Source: Pseudomonadota bacterium
GTDB lineage: Bacteria > Pseudomonadota > Alphaproteobacteria > Rhizobiales > Methylopilaceae
Length of the DNA stretch: 48,150 bases
Reading direction: 5' to 3'
Assembly: GCA_023430145.1 (NCBI GenBank)
Contig: JAEZCD010000236.1
Span: 1 to 48,150 of the forward strand
In this document: positions 31,010 through 39,173 of the stretch, piece by piece
How the letters are laid out: the number at the start of each line of letters is the position of its first letter
Numbering within the stretch: the stretch's first letter is position 1
Program-made: the position numbers and the translations under genes
Notes under the pieces: generated by a model
The model's input: the letters and a program-made list of their open reading frames with translations, nothing else
Told to the model about the DNA's origin: nothing
The model's database searches: none

Positions 31010-31190
31010 GCTACGGGTTTTCGTCGCGGACCGCGATGGGCCCGCGCTGCAGGTTGCCGATGGCGATCCGAACAAATTTCTCCACCTCGACCCCAAGGAC
31101 GAGGACGACAAGGCCGATCTCCTAGGGATGACGCAACTATCGGATCTACGTCATCGGCTCGCACAGCGGAGTGGCAGCGTGGGCATTGTA
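31010..31190 (+). pseudogene. DUF3616 N-terminal fragment, inverted and frameshifted
   Basis: On the plus strand, 'FVADRDGPALQVADGDPNKF' and 'LHLDPKDEDDKADLLGMTQL' continue, after a frame change near 31137, into 'RIYVIGSHSGVAAWALYN'. These are N-terminal DUF3616-type segments (the 'YVIGSHS' motif is characteristic). The C-terminal half is on the opposite strand immediately to the left, so the original gene was split by an inversion or by recombination between two copies, with a frameshift as well. Both pieces are dead. Confidence 0.5.
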
Positions 31191-31439
31191 CAATTTATCA
31201 TTGTGTGACGGTTCGGGCTCGGAGTGATTTGCGCGGCGGTGCCGGACCCGGCCCGCAAACCGCTTGCCGTGGGCGGGACGCATGGGCGGTCAGCCGGCCC
31301 CGAGCAGCCCCGTCCGGACGGTATCTGCCCGCGCTCCAATGCGGACGGATCGTTCGGCTTCAGGCTCGCGAAGCGGCGGGCGCCTGTCTCGTCTCCTGAC
31401 GAGGAGGAGCGAGGCCGGTTCGCCCGTCATGCGCCCGGC
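31191..31439. other. No gene between the DUF3616 remnant and the sox region
   Basis: Short open frames on both strands look like composition artefacts. I see no repeat, promoter or terminator that stands out. This is the boundary between accessory DNA and the sox cluster. Confidence 0.5.
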
Positions 31440-31940
31440 TCAGAACTCCAGCTTGTCGCGGACCGCCTCGATGCCTGCCGCAGCGCACACATCGTCCTCG
31501 GCGCCGCCGGGCGCGCCCGACACGCCGATGCCGCCGAGAACCGAGCCGGCCGCCTCGATCACCATGCCGCCGCCGAGGATCACCGCGTTCGGCAGGTGGC
31601 GCAGCCCGGCCTGCGGCTGATCGGGCCGGCTGACCTCGACGAGCGCGGTGGTGTTGGTGCGGAAGGTGACCGCCGTCCAGCCCTTGCCGATCGCGGTCGC
31701 CGGCGTATGCGCGCCGGCGAAGCGGTCGCGCAGCATCACCTGCGGCTGGCCGAAGCGGTCGACCACCGCGACCGCGACCTGAAAGCCCCGGTCGCGGCAG
31801 GCCCGCAGCGCCGCCTCGGCGAGCTCGAGCGCGGTCTCGGGGGAGAGCACCTTGTGCGTCACGAGGCTCTCCTGCGCCTGCACGCCATGGCCGCAGCCGA
31901 GCGCGGCGAGGAGCGCTGCGGCGCGCCAGAATCTGGTCAT
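31440..31940 (-). CDS. GlcG/HbpS-family (DUF336) periplasmic protein
   Basis: The 166-residue protein has a signal peptide ending near 'GCGHGVQAQ' and a GlcG/HbpS core: 'LELAEAALRACRDRGFQVAVAVVDRFGQPQVMLRDRFAG', 'TAIGKGWTAVTFRTNT' and 'GGGMVIEAAGSVLGGIGVSGAPGG'. Members bind haem or degraded haem, or have unclear metabolic roles. It ends the minus-strand sox group, downstream of a cytochrome c, so a role around haem proteins of sulfur oxidation is plausible but not shown. Confidence 0.85.
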   Translation of the reverse strand: MTRFWRAAALLAALGCGHGVQAQESLVTHKVLSPETALELAEAALRACRDRGFQVAVAVVDRFGQPQVMLRDRFAGAHTPATAIGKGWTAVTFRTNTTALVEVSRPDQPQAGLRHLPNAVILGGGMVIEAAGSVLGGIGVSGAPGGAEDDVCAAAGIEAVRDKLEF

Positions 31941-31974
31941 TCGTCCCTCCCTTGCGGCGTGCGTATCGTCGCGT

Positions 31975-32412
31975 TCAGTTCTTGTTCCCGGAGGCGTCGT
32001 ACTGCTTCAGAAAGGCGATGAGATCGGCGATCCGCTTCTCGTCCTTCAATCCGGCATAGACCATCTTCGTCCCGGGAATCTTCGCCTTCGGGTTCTGGAT
32101 GTATTCGTGGAAGGTCGCCTCGTCCCAGGTGATGCCGGACTCCTTGTTCGCCTTCGAATAGGTGTAGCCCTCGACCGCGCCGGCGGTGCGGCCGAACAGC
32201 CCGTTGAGCTTCGGCCCGACGCCGTTCCGCGCCGTCGGCCCGATCTGGTGACAGGCGCGACACTGCGCGAAGATCTTCTCGCCGGCGGCCGCGTCCTGGG
32301 CGGCGGCCGGTCCCGCCGCGCCGAGAGCCAGGCAGAACGCCGCGGCGCCGTTCCAGTATCGGGGCAATCTCCGCTGCGTGCTGGGAGCAGTGATCAGGCT
32401 ACCGTCAGTCAT
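31975..32412 (-). CDS. Class I c-type cytochrome (c2/c550-like)
   Basis: The 145-residue precursor has a signal peptide ending near 'GAAGPAAA', one haem site CRACH (residues 51-55) and the distal methionine in 'IPGTKMVYAG' (Met117). Other c2-type marks are 'GPKLNGLFGRTAG' and 'RIADLIAFLKQY'. It likely carries electrons from the Sox system to the terminal oxidase. I start at ATG 32412; the frame is open 40 codons further up but that would put the signal peptide in the middle of the chain. It lies 88 bases after soxF. Confidence 0.9.
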   Translation of the reverse strand: MTDGSLITAPSTQRRLPRYWNGAAAFCLALGAAGPAAAQDAAAGEKIFAQCRACHQIGPTARNGVGPKLNGLFGRTAGAVEGYTYSKANKESGITWDEATFHEYIQNPKAKIPGTKMVYAGLKDEKRIADLIAFLKQYDASGNKN

Positions 32413-32500
32413 TCGGAACTCCGTGGAGAGAAAGAGCTGGAACGCGGCCGCCCGGATCGGCCGGCCGCCATGGATGTGCGGCGGCCTCGCACGCGCAGGA

Positions 32501-33790
32501 TCAGCCGAAGATGTCGGCGGTGATGCCGGCATACCAGCCGAGATTCTCGTCGAGCGTCTGCCGGCGCAGCTCGGCGCTCTCCTTCGGCTTGGAGATGAAG
32601 CCCTCGATCTCCTTGATCTTACCGTCGCCGGGCTCGTAGCGTCCGCCGACCTTGACGGCGTCCTCGGGCGTGATGAGGCTCCAGCAGGTGTTGGCGTAGC
32701 GCGCCGGGAAGGTCCGGCTCTTGGCGAGCTCGCCGCGGACGATCATCGCCGCTACCTTCGCCTGGCTGTTGGCCGCGAAGCCGGATTTCGGCATGTCGCC
32801 CGGGATGCAGGCATCGCCGACGACGTGGATGTTCGGATCGCTGACGGATTTCATGCTCGCCGGGTCGATCTGACAGAAGCCGGTCTGGTTGGTCAGCCCG
32901 GCTTCACGGGCGATCTTCCCCGCCATCTGCGCCGGGATGACGTTGACGAGATCCGCCTTGTAGGTCTCGAAGTCCGTCTTGACGGTCATCGCCGAGGCGT
33001 CGACGCCCTTGACGCCGCCATGCATGGTCGGATCCTGCCACTCGATCATGCCCGGATAGTACTTCTCCCAGCCCTCCTGGAAGAGGCCCTGCTTGGAGAA
33101 CTTCTCCTTGGCGTCGATGACGATGATCTTCGCCTTGCCCCTGCCGGAGCTTTTCAGGACATGCGCCATCATCGAGACCCGCTCGTAAGGGCCGGGCGGG
33201 CAGCGGTAGGGGTTCGGCGGCGCCAGCATGACGACGAGGCCGCCGTCCGAAACGGCGGCGAGCTTCGCCTTCAGCAGCTGCGTCTGCGGGCCGGCCTTCC
33301 AGGCGTGCGGCATGATCTCGGCGGCCGCCTCCGAATAGCCGGGCACGGAGTCGAATTTCAGGTCGATGCCGGGCGCGACGACGAGGCGGTCGTAGGGCAG
33401 GTCCGAGCCGTCCGCGAGGCGCACGAGCCGCTTGTCGCGGTCGATCGCGGCGGCCGCCTGGTGAACGAGCTTGACGCCGTAGTTCGTGGCCAGCGCATCG
33501 TAGCCGTGCGTGATCGAGGCAAAGTCGCGCAGCCCGCCGAGATAGAGGTTCGAGAAGAAGCAGGTCGTGAACTGCCGCGCCGGCTCGACGAGGGTGACCT
33601 CGATCGCCCCGCCGGAATCCTTGGCGATGTACTTGGCGACGGTGGCGCCGCCCGGGCCGCCGCCGATCACCACGACCTTCGGCTTGGCCTGGGCGAGCGC
33701 CGGCCGGCCGAGACCGCCGAACGCCAGAGCGCCGGCGAGCGCACTGCCTCCGAAAAGGACGACGCGGCGGTCGATGGCGAGCTTGGTCAT
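32501..33790 (-). CDS. soxF: SoxF flavoprotein (flavocytochrome c sulfide dehydrogenase type)
   Basis: The 429-residue FAD protein has a twin-arginine-like signal (Arg8-Arg9 near 'IDRRVVLFGG'), the dinucleotide motif 'VVVIGGGPGGATVAKYI' (about residues 39-55) and Cys77 in 'TTCFFSNLYLGG', the site where FCSD-type enzymes have a reactive cysteine. Later come 'VVGDACIPGDMPKSGFAANSQAKVAA' (second FAD motif) and 'NTCWSLITPEDAV'. It probably oxidises sulfide and feeds SoxE; SoxF speeds thiosulfate oxidation in some organisms. The stop of soxE and the start of soxF overlap. Confidence 0.92.
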   Translation of the reverse strand: MTKLAIDRRVVLFGGSALAGALAFGGLGRPALAQAKPKVVVIGGGPGGATVAKYIAKDSGGAIEVTLVEPARQFTTCFFSNLYLGGLRDFASITHGYDALATNYGVKLVHQAAAAIDRDKRLVRLADGSDLPYDRLVVAPGIDLKFDSVPGYSEAAAEIMPHAWKAGPQTQLLKAKLAAVSDGGLVVMLAPPNPYRCPPGPYERVSMMAHVLKSSGRGKAKIIVIDAKEKFSKQGLFQEGWEKYYPGMIEWQDPTMHGGVKGVDASAMTVKTDFETYKADLVNVIPAQMAGKIAREAGLTNQTGFCQIDPASMKSVSDPNIHVVGDACIPGDMPKSGFAANSQAKVAAMIVRGELAKSRTFPARYANTCWSLITPEDAVKVGGRYEPGDGKIKEIEGFISKPKESAELRRQTLDENLGWYAGITADIFG

Positions 33791-34149
33791 GGTTTCCTCC
33801 CGGGGATGGAGCCTGTGCCGGCTCTCTGTGGTGTCGATGTCAGGCTGCCGAAATAAGCGGCGAGCGCGGCCAGCTCCTCGTCGGAGAGACGGCCGGCGAT
33901 GGTCTGCATGACGGGATTGGGCCGCCTCTTGTGGCGGTACTCGTTCATGATCTCGACGAAGCTCTCCTCCGGCCAGCCGACGATCGGCGGAATCCCGTCA
34001 TAGTGGCCGCTGAGCTGATGGCAGGTGACACACTCGCTGGACAGATACTCGCCGAACGCTTTGTCGCCCTGGTCGGCCCGCGCCGCGGCGCCGCCCGCGA
34101 GAACGGCGGCGGTGACGATCGCGGCGAGCGGCGGCCGGGGTGCGTTCAC
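33787..34149 (-). CDS. soxE: SoxE-like c-type cytochrome subunit
   Basis: The 120-residue precursor has a signal peptide ending near 'GGAAARA', one haem site CVTCH (residues 40-44), and the pattern 'PPIVGWPEESFVEIMNEYRHKRRPNPVMQTIAGRLSDEELAALAAYF' of FccA/SoxE cytochromes, with Met about 81 as distal ligand. It should be the electron acceptor of SoxF. Only one haem is present, whereas many SoxE have two. It overlaps soxF and follows soxD by 7 bases. Confidence 0.88.
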   Translation of the reverse strand: MNAPRPPLAAIVTAAVLAGGAAARADQGDKAFGEYLSSECVTCHQLSGHYDGIPPIVGWPEESFVEIMNEYRHKRRPNPVMQTIAGRLSDEELAALAAYFGSLTSTPQRAGTGSIPGRKP

Positions 34150-34156
34150 GGGCGCC

Positions 34157-34858
34157 TCACTCGACCTTCGGCCCCTGGCCTTGCTCGGGCGTGACGTCGA
34201 TCGCGCGGGCGCGACCCGTCACCTCCGCCTTGCCGGGCAGGCAGTTCGCCATGCACGGCTCCCGCCAGAACGCCTTCTCGGCCGTCTCGCGATCGTCGTC
34301 GAAGAAGCCGGCCTCGTTCGGCAGCGTGATTCTGGAGAAGTTCTCGTTCGAGAGCTCGAAGTCCTCCTTGTCGATCACGTCGTTGAGATAGAGGACATAG
34401 GCCGTGACGGCGTAGAGCTCGTCGGCGGTCATCGACTGTGCGTTGCCGTAGGGCATCGAACGCCGGATGTAGTCGAACACGGTGGAGGCGTATGGCCAGT
34501 AGGAGCCGATCGACTTGACCGGATCGTGCCCGCCGAGAGTGCCGACGCCGCCGGAGAGAATCGGCCAGCGCCCGGCGCTCTCGCCGAACTCGCCGTGGCA
34601 GGCTGCGCAGCGCTCGAGATAGAGCGTCTCGCCGTCCTTGACGGTGCCCTTGCCGACGGGCAGGCCGGTGCCGTCGGGGCGGACGTCGATGTCCCAGCCG
34701 GCGATCTCCTCGAGCGTGGCCGGCCGGCCGATGCCGAGCGGCTTCGCGTTCGGCGCATCGGCCTTCGCGGGTGACCCGCCCGTCGACCCGTAGCCGACTG
34801 CCGCGGCGCCGAGCATGACGATCGCCGACAGCGCGAGGAGGCTAGGAAACCTCGACAT
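34157..34858 (-). CDS. soxD: SoxD cytochrome c subunit of sulfane dehydrogenase
   Basis: The 233-residue precursor has a membrane-type signal segment (about residues 5-24) and one haem site CAACH (84-88), with 'LYLERCAACHGEFGESAGRWPILSGG' and 'SIGSYWPYASTVFDYIRRSMPYGNAQSMTADELYAVTAYVLYLN', which fit SoxD. It partners SoxC to remove electrons from SoxY-bound sulfane sulfur. It is shorter than the diheme SoxD of Paracoccus, and the C-terminal 'CMANCLPG' has two cysteines but no CxxCH. It overlaps soxC by 17 bases. Confidence 0.9.
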   Translation of the reverse strand: MSRFPSLLALSAIVMLGAAAVGYGSTGGSPAKADAPNAKPLGIGRPATLEEIAGWDIDVRPDGTGLPVGKGTVKDGETLYLERCAACHGEFGESAGRWPILSGGVGTLGGHDPVKSIGSYWPYASTVFDYIRRSMPYGNAQSMTADELYAVTAYVLYLNDVIDKEDFELSNENFSRITLPNEAGFFDDDRETAEKAFWREPCMANCLPGKAEVTGRARAIDVTPEQGQGPKVE

Positions 34859-36170
34859 TCTCCACCTCGCCGCTCCTGTGCACCTGCCAGGTCTGGATGC
34901 CGTTGTTGTGGTAGATCGAGTTGACGCCGCGCAGCTTGCGCAGCTCGGCTTTCGTCGGCTGCACGTAGCCGCTCTCGTCTATGGCGCGCGACTGCAAGAG
35001 AAGCTCGCCGCCGTCCCAGTCGAACTCGTAGTAGAAGCGTGTCAGCGCCCGGTCCCAGACCGGGCCGTCGAGGCGTGCCGGGCGCCAGTTGCGGCCGCCG
35101 TCGAGCGAGACGTCGACGCGGGCGACCTTGCCGCGGCCGGACCAGGCGAGCCCGGAGAGCACGGTGAAGCCGCGCCGGTGATTGAGCGGCGCCTGCGGGC
35201 TCGGGCTGGTGATCACGGATTTCGCGTCCATGACATAGGTGAAGCGCCGCGCCCGGCCGCCCTCGAGCAGGTCGGTGTATTTCGAGGTCTCCTCGCGATG
35301 GTGCCAGGGCTCGTCGCCGACCTCGATCCGCCGCAGCCATTTGATCCACATGTTGGCTTCCCAGCCCGGGATCACGAGGCGGACCGGATAGCCGTTCTCG
35401 GGCCGCAGCATCTCGCCGTTCATGCGGTAGGCGACGAGCGTGTCCTCGAGCGCCTTCTGCAGGGGCAGCGAGCGGGTCATGGCGGCGGCGTCGCCGCCCT
35501 CGACGAGCAGCCATTTGGCGCCCGGCTTCAGGCCCGCCTCGTCGAGCAGCATCTTCAGCGGCACGGCCGTGTACATCACCGAGTGGACCATGCCGTGCGT
35601 GAACTGGCAGCCGTCGAGCTGCGCGCCGCGCCACTCCATCCCCGAATTGGCGGCGCACTCGCAGAAGTGGGCGCGGTTCACCCTCGGCATGCGCTTGAGG
35701 TCGTCGAGCGTGAAGACCAGCGGCTTCTCGACGAGGCCGTGCAGGATCAAGCGATAATCGGCCGGATCGACCTCCGCGATGCCGGCGTGATGGCGCTCGA
35801 AGCAGAGCCCGTTCGGCGTAATCGGCCCGTCGAGCGCATGCAGCGGCGTGAAGCTGACCGAGCTCTCCTTGGAGGCCGTCAGCCATTCGACGTCGCGCCG
35901 GATGACGTTCGCCTCGTGCTCGGACGGCCTGCCATAGGCGCGGACGGCGACGCCCTCGCCGAGATAGCGCGACCAGTCGGGAATGTTCGGCGGCTGGTTC
36001 GCCGGATTGCCGGCGCCCCCCTCTGCGAGCGCGGCCGGCCCGCCGAGGGCGACGCCGCCGAGCGTGGCGAGGCCCGAGCGCAGCAGGGCTCGTCGCGACG
36101 GGGCGGCCACCCGGGAGGGTCGGAAGGAGGGATTCTCGTCGTGGTTCGCCATCATGGCGCTCCGATGCAA
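34842..36170 (-). CDS. soxC: SoxC molybdenum subunit of sulfane dehydrogenase
   Basis: The 442-residue protein belongs to the sulfite oxidase family. A twin-arginine signal ('PSRRALLRSGLATLGG', about residues 24-39) precedes the Moco domain, with the molybdenum-binding cysteine in 'NRAHFCECAANSGMEW'. The C-terminal dimerisation domain includes 'VDVSLDGGRNWRPARL'. With SoxD it forms the sulfane dehydrogenase that lets thiosulfate be fully oxidised to sulfate without sulfur globules. Starts at 36170 and the double ATG six codons in are possible. Confidence 0.94.
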   Translation of the reverse strand: MHRSAMMANHDENPSFRPSRVAAPSRRALLRSGLATLGGVALGGPAALAEGGAGNPANQPPNIPDWSRYLGEGVAVRAYGRPSEHEANVIRRDVEWLTASKESSVSFTPLHALDGPITPNGLCFERHHAGIAEVDPADYRLILHGLVEKPLVFTLDDLKRMPRVNRAHFCECAANSGMEWRGAQLDGCQFTHGMVHSVMYTAVPLKMLLDEAGLKPGAKWLLVEGGDAAAMTRSLPLQKALEDTLVAYRMNGEMLRPENGYPVRLVIPGWEANMWIKWLRRIEVGDEPWHHREETSKYTDLLEGGRARRFTYVMDAKSVITSPSPQAPLNHRRGFTVLSGLAWSGRGKVARVDVSLDGGRNWRPARLDGPVWDRALTRFYYEFDWDGGELLLQSRAIDESGYVQPTKAELRKLRGVNSIYHNNGIQTWQVHRSGEVENVEVS

Positions 36171-36205
36171 GCGAACGGGGAGAGGGGAGGGCGGCCCGGC
36201 ATCGG

Positions 36206-37894
36206 CTAGGCTCCCGTCACCTTGACGTGCGTGGCCTCGGCCGGCGCCACGGCGCCGCGCTTGCCGAGATGGTCGAAGACGACGTCCCAGATCGGCGGGC
36301 CGCTGGTGCCCTCGTTGACGCTCGCCCAGCCGGCGACGACGTAGTCCCGTGCCGGCTCGAGCGGCGCGCCGTTGCGGACGAGCCGCAGATCGGAGATGCG
36401 CGCGCCGGCCGGCTTGGCGATGTCGATGGCGTAGGCGACGCCGCCGACGCGAACCATGTCTCCGCCCTGCTGGTAATAGGGGTCCGGGTTGAACAGATTG
36501 TCGGCGACGTCCTCAAGCACTTCCTTCAGGCGCGCGCCGGTCATCGTCGTGCGGTACGCCGCCGGGTAGGTCATCGCGGTGGCGTTGTAGATGTCCTCGC
36601 GCGTGATCTCCTGCCCGGGCAGGAGTGAGGTGCCCCAGCGGAAGCCGGGCGAAAGCGCGACCTCCGCGTCGCGCTCGGCGAGCAGCGCGTCGCAGATGAC
36701 GTCGTCGAGCGTGCCGTTGAAGTTGCCGCGCCGATAGAGGAGCGTGTCGGTACGCCCGACGACCTCGCGCAGCATCGCCGCGTGCGGCGCCCTGACCTCG
36801 GCGATCTTGGCAGCCATCGCGGGCTCGGCCTCGATCGCGTCGGAAAAAATCGGGATCAGCTTGAAGCGATAGTCCCGGACCTCGCCGCCCTGCACGTCCA
36901 GATCGAGCCGGGAGACGAATTTCCCGTGGCTGCCCGAGGCGATCAGCAGCGTCTTGCCGATGCGCACCGCTTCCGGCAGCGCGTCGTGCGTGTGGCCGGT
37001 GAGGATGACGTCGATCCCCTTGACGCGGCCGGCGAGCTTGCGGTCGACGTCGAAGCCGTTGTGCGAGAGGAGGACGACGAGCTCGGCGCCGGCCGCGCGC
37101 GCCTTGTCGACATTGGCCTGAACCTCCTCCTCGCGGATGCCGAAGGACCAGTTCGGGATCATCCAGCGCGGATTGGCGATCGGCGTATAGGGGAAGGCCT
37201 GGCCGAGGACGGCGACCTTCACGCCGCCGCGCTCGAGCATCACCATGGGCTCGAAGGCCGCCTCGTTCCATTCGGCATCGCGCACGTTGAGGCCGAGGAA
37301 CGGGAAGCCGAGCCCGTCGGCGATCTCCTTCACGCGCTCGGCGCCGAGCGTGAACTCCCAGTGGCCCACCATCGCGTCGGGTCTCAAGAGCCCGAAGCAG
37401 TCGACCATGTCCTGGCCCTTGCTGACGAGCGAGGTGTAGCTGTTCTGCCAGGTGTCGCCGCCGTCGAGCAGCACGACGCGCTCGGCGCCGCGCTCGGCGC
37501 GGATGGCGCCGACGACGGTGGCGATGCGGTCGAGGCCGCCCATCCGCCCATAGGCCCGTGCGAGTGCGACGAAATCCTCCGAGGTGAGCGCATAGGCCTC
37601 CGGTGATCCCGCCCGCAGCCGGTACTGCTCGAGCAGCGCCCGCCCGGTGAGATGCGGCACCTGCCCCTTCGCCTCGCCGACGCCGATGTTCGTCGACGGC
37701 TCGCGGAACAGGGTCGGCACGAGCTGGGCGTGGATGTCGGTGATGTGGACCAGAGTCACATTGCCGAGCGGCTCGAAGGCGAGCAGATCCGACTGCGTCA
37801 GCCGCTGCTGGGCGAAGGCCCGCGTCCAAGTCCCGAACGGCACCGCGGCGGCGGCCGCGGTGGCGATCTGCAGGAACTCGCGTCGATTGGTCAT
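36206..37894 (-). CDS. soxB: SoxB thiosulfohydrolase
   Basis: The 562-residue di-manganese enzyme hydrolyses the sulfonate group from SoxY-bound thiosulfate. A twin-arginine signal ('TNRREFLQIA') opens it. Metallophosphoesterase motifs are in place: 'VTLVHITDIHAQLVPTLFREPS' (about 50-71), 'VVLLDGGDTWQNSYTS', 'VGHWEFTLG', 'ELVVLLSHNGFDVDRKL' and 'VILTGHTHDALPEAV'. The C-terminal nucleotidase-like domain ends 'VTGA'. It lies between soxC and soxZ in one minus-strand series. Confidence 0.97.
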   Translation of the reverse strand: MTNRREFLQIATAAAAAVPFGTWTRAFAQQRLTQSDLLAFEPLGNVTLVHITDIHAQLVPTLFREPSTNIGVGEAKGQVPHLTGRALLEQYRLRAGSPEAYALTSEDFVALARAYGRMGGLDRIATVVGAIRAERGAERVVLLDGGDTWQNSYTSLVSKGQDMVDCFGLLRPDAMVGHWEFTLGAERVKEIADGLGFPFLGLNVRDAEWNEAAFEPMVMLERGGVKVAVLGQAFPYTPIANPRWMIPNWSFGIREEEVQANVDKARAAGAELVVLLSHNGFDVDRKLAGRVKGIDVILTGHTHDALPEAVRIGKTLLIASGSHGKFVSRLDLDVQGGEVRDYRFKLIPIFSDAIEAEPAMAAKIAEVRAPHAAMLREVVGRTDTLLYRRGNFNGTLDDVICDALLAERDAEVALSPGFRWGTSLLPGQEITREDIYNATAMTYPAAYRTTMTGARLKEVLEDVADNLFNPDPYYQQGGDMVRVGGVAYAIDIAKPAGARISDLRLVRNGAPLEPARDYVVAGWASVNEGTSGPPIWDVVFDHLGKRGAVAPAEATHVKVTGA

Positions 37895-37998
37895 CGAACA
37901 GCCTCGCGCTCGCCGGCCCGCACGCCGGCGTCACTCGGAACGGGACGTGCAGGCCTCCGGTCGGGAGGCGCGCGAAAGCGGCCTCGCGACGGGACGCC

Positions 37999-38340
37999 TC
38001 AGTTCACGACGATCTTCTCTTCGGCCGTGATCACGGTTCCGTCGTCGTCGATCCAGCTGAACCGGATGGTTCCCGATTCCTGCGCCTTGAACTTGAACTG
38101 CATGTAGGGATTGGCGGACACCGCCGGCTCGAGATCGGCCGTGAAGATCGTCTTGCCGTTCAGCTCTGCCGTGAACTTGTTGATGATCTTGCGCGGAATG
38201 ACGTTGCCGGCCGCATCCTTGCGCTGACCCGACTCCATCACGTGCGAGATCAGGGTCTTCACTTCGACGATGTCGCCGCGCTTGGCCTCCTTCTTGTCGA
38301 GGCGGATGCGGGGCTTCGGGATCGGCGTCTGGGAGGCCAT
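37999..38340 (-). CDS. soxZ: SoxZ sulfur-carrier scaffold
   Basis: The 113-residue immunoglobulin-like protein binds SoxY. Its family marks are 'KPRIRLDKKEAKRGDIVEVKTLISHVMESGQRKD', 'IPRKIINKFTAELNG', 'AVSANPYMQFKFKAQESG' and 'FSWIDDDG'. It has no signal peptide and travels to the periplasm with SoxY. It follows soxY by 49 bases and precedes soxB by 104. Confidence 0.95.
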   Translation of the reverse strand: MASQTPIPKPRIRLDKKEAKRGDIVEVKTLISHVMESGQRKDAAGNVIPRKIINKFTAELNGKTIFTADLEPAVSANPYMQFKFKAQESGTIRFSWIDDDGTVITAEEKIVVN

Positions 38341-38389
38341 GCTGGGAAACTCCTGTTGTTGCTCTCGACCGGCGTGGATCTCGCGACCG

Positions 38390-38848
38390 CTAGCCGCCGC
38401 AGCCGCCGATCGTGACCTTGACCTCCTGCGCGGCCTTGTAGACCGAGCCGTCGTTCATCTTGGCGAGGGCGATCACGTTCTGGGTTCCGGCGAGCCGGAT
38501 GCGCGTGTTCGCCTCGGCGATGCCGCTCTCGGGGGTGAAGCGGAACGTCACCACCGCCGCCCGCGGATTGCCGTCCGCCACCACCATGATCTCGGTGACG
38601 TAGGATTCGGCCGTCATCGGGCTGTCGACCGAGATCGTCATCGGCACCGTGTTGCCGTTCTCGGCGATCTGCGGCAGGTCCAGCTTGACCTTGCCTTCCT
38701 GCGGCGTCTTGCCGGCCGCGAACTTCTGCATCAGGTCTTCGGCGTCGTTCTTGGCCGCGTGCGCGGGCGCAACGATGCCGCCCGTGCCGAGAACCAGGGC
38801 TCCGAGGCCGAGCCCCAGGGCGCTCCGTCGACTGATTGCTCGTCCCAT
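38390..38848 (-). CDS. soxY: SoxY sulfur-carrier protein
   Basis: The 152-residue protein carries sulfur intermediates on the cysteine of its C-terminal GGCGG arm (residues 148-152), the hallmark of SoxY. The N-terminus is a twin-arginine signal ('AISRRSALGLGLGALVLG'). I chose ATG 38848, with AAGGAG eight bases upstream; the frame is open another 68 codons upstream but unlike protein. It is first in the minus-strand sox series, divergent from soxA. Confidence 0.95.
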   Translation of the reverse strand: MGRAISRRSALGLGLGALVLGTGGIVAPAHAAKNDAEDLMQKFAAGKTPQEGKVKLDLPQIAENGNTVPMTISVDSPMTAESYVTEIMVVADGNPRAAVVTFRFTPESGIAEANTRIRLAGTQNVIALAKMNDGSVYKAAQEVKVTIGGCGG

Positions 38849-39173
38849 CCCAACGTCTCCTTGAATGCCCCGCCGGGGCAACGACATCGTCGACTTCGCC
38901 CTCCGGGAGGGTGCACCGGGAGGGAAGATCAAGAACAAGAATCGGATGCAGAAGCCGGCACCGCCCGAAGCCGGCCGGGCGGACAGTTGCGCTTCCTCAC
39001 CCACGTCGCCGCAGTCTTCGCCCGCAGCGGACATATTCGTCTTTTTGCACATTTAATCCAAAGATTCGCGCCCGGCAACACTCCGAGGCGCTTCACATCG
39101 CACTTTTTGCATGTATCATCTCGCGACACCGGCGCGCAGTCGTCGGACAGACAACAAATGGGAAGGAGCGCCG
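38849..39173. promoter_or_regulatory. Divergent soxY-soxA promoter region
   Basis: This 325-base gap must hold promoters for both sox arms. It is A/T-richer from about 39030 to 39120 and contains CTTTTTGCA twice in direct orientation (39041-39049 and 39103-39111, 62 bases apart), possible regulator sites. The expected BigR/SqrR box (ATTC-N8-GAAT) is not present in exact form. I cannot place the -10 and -35 elements with confidence. Confidence 0.5.

Noticed and set aside
31975..32532. A longer start for the cytochrome c at 32532
   Set aside because: It would overlap the soxF 3' end and place the signal peptide 60 residues inside the chain.
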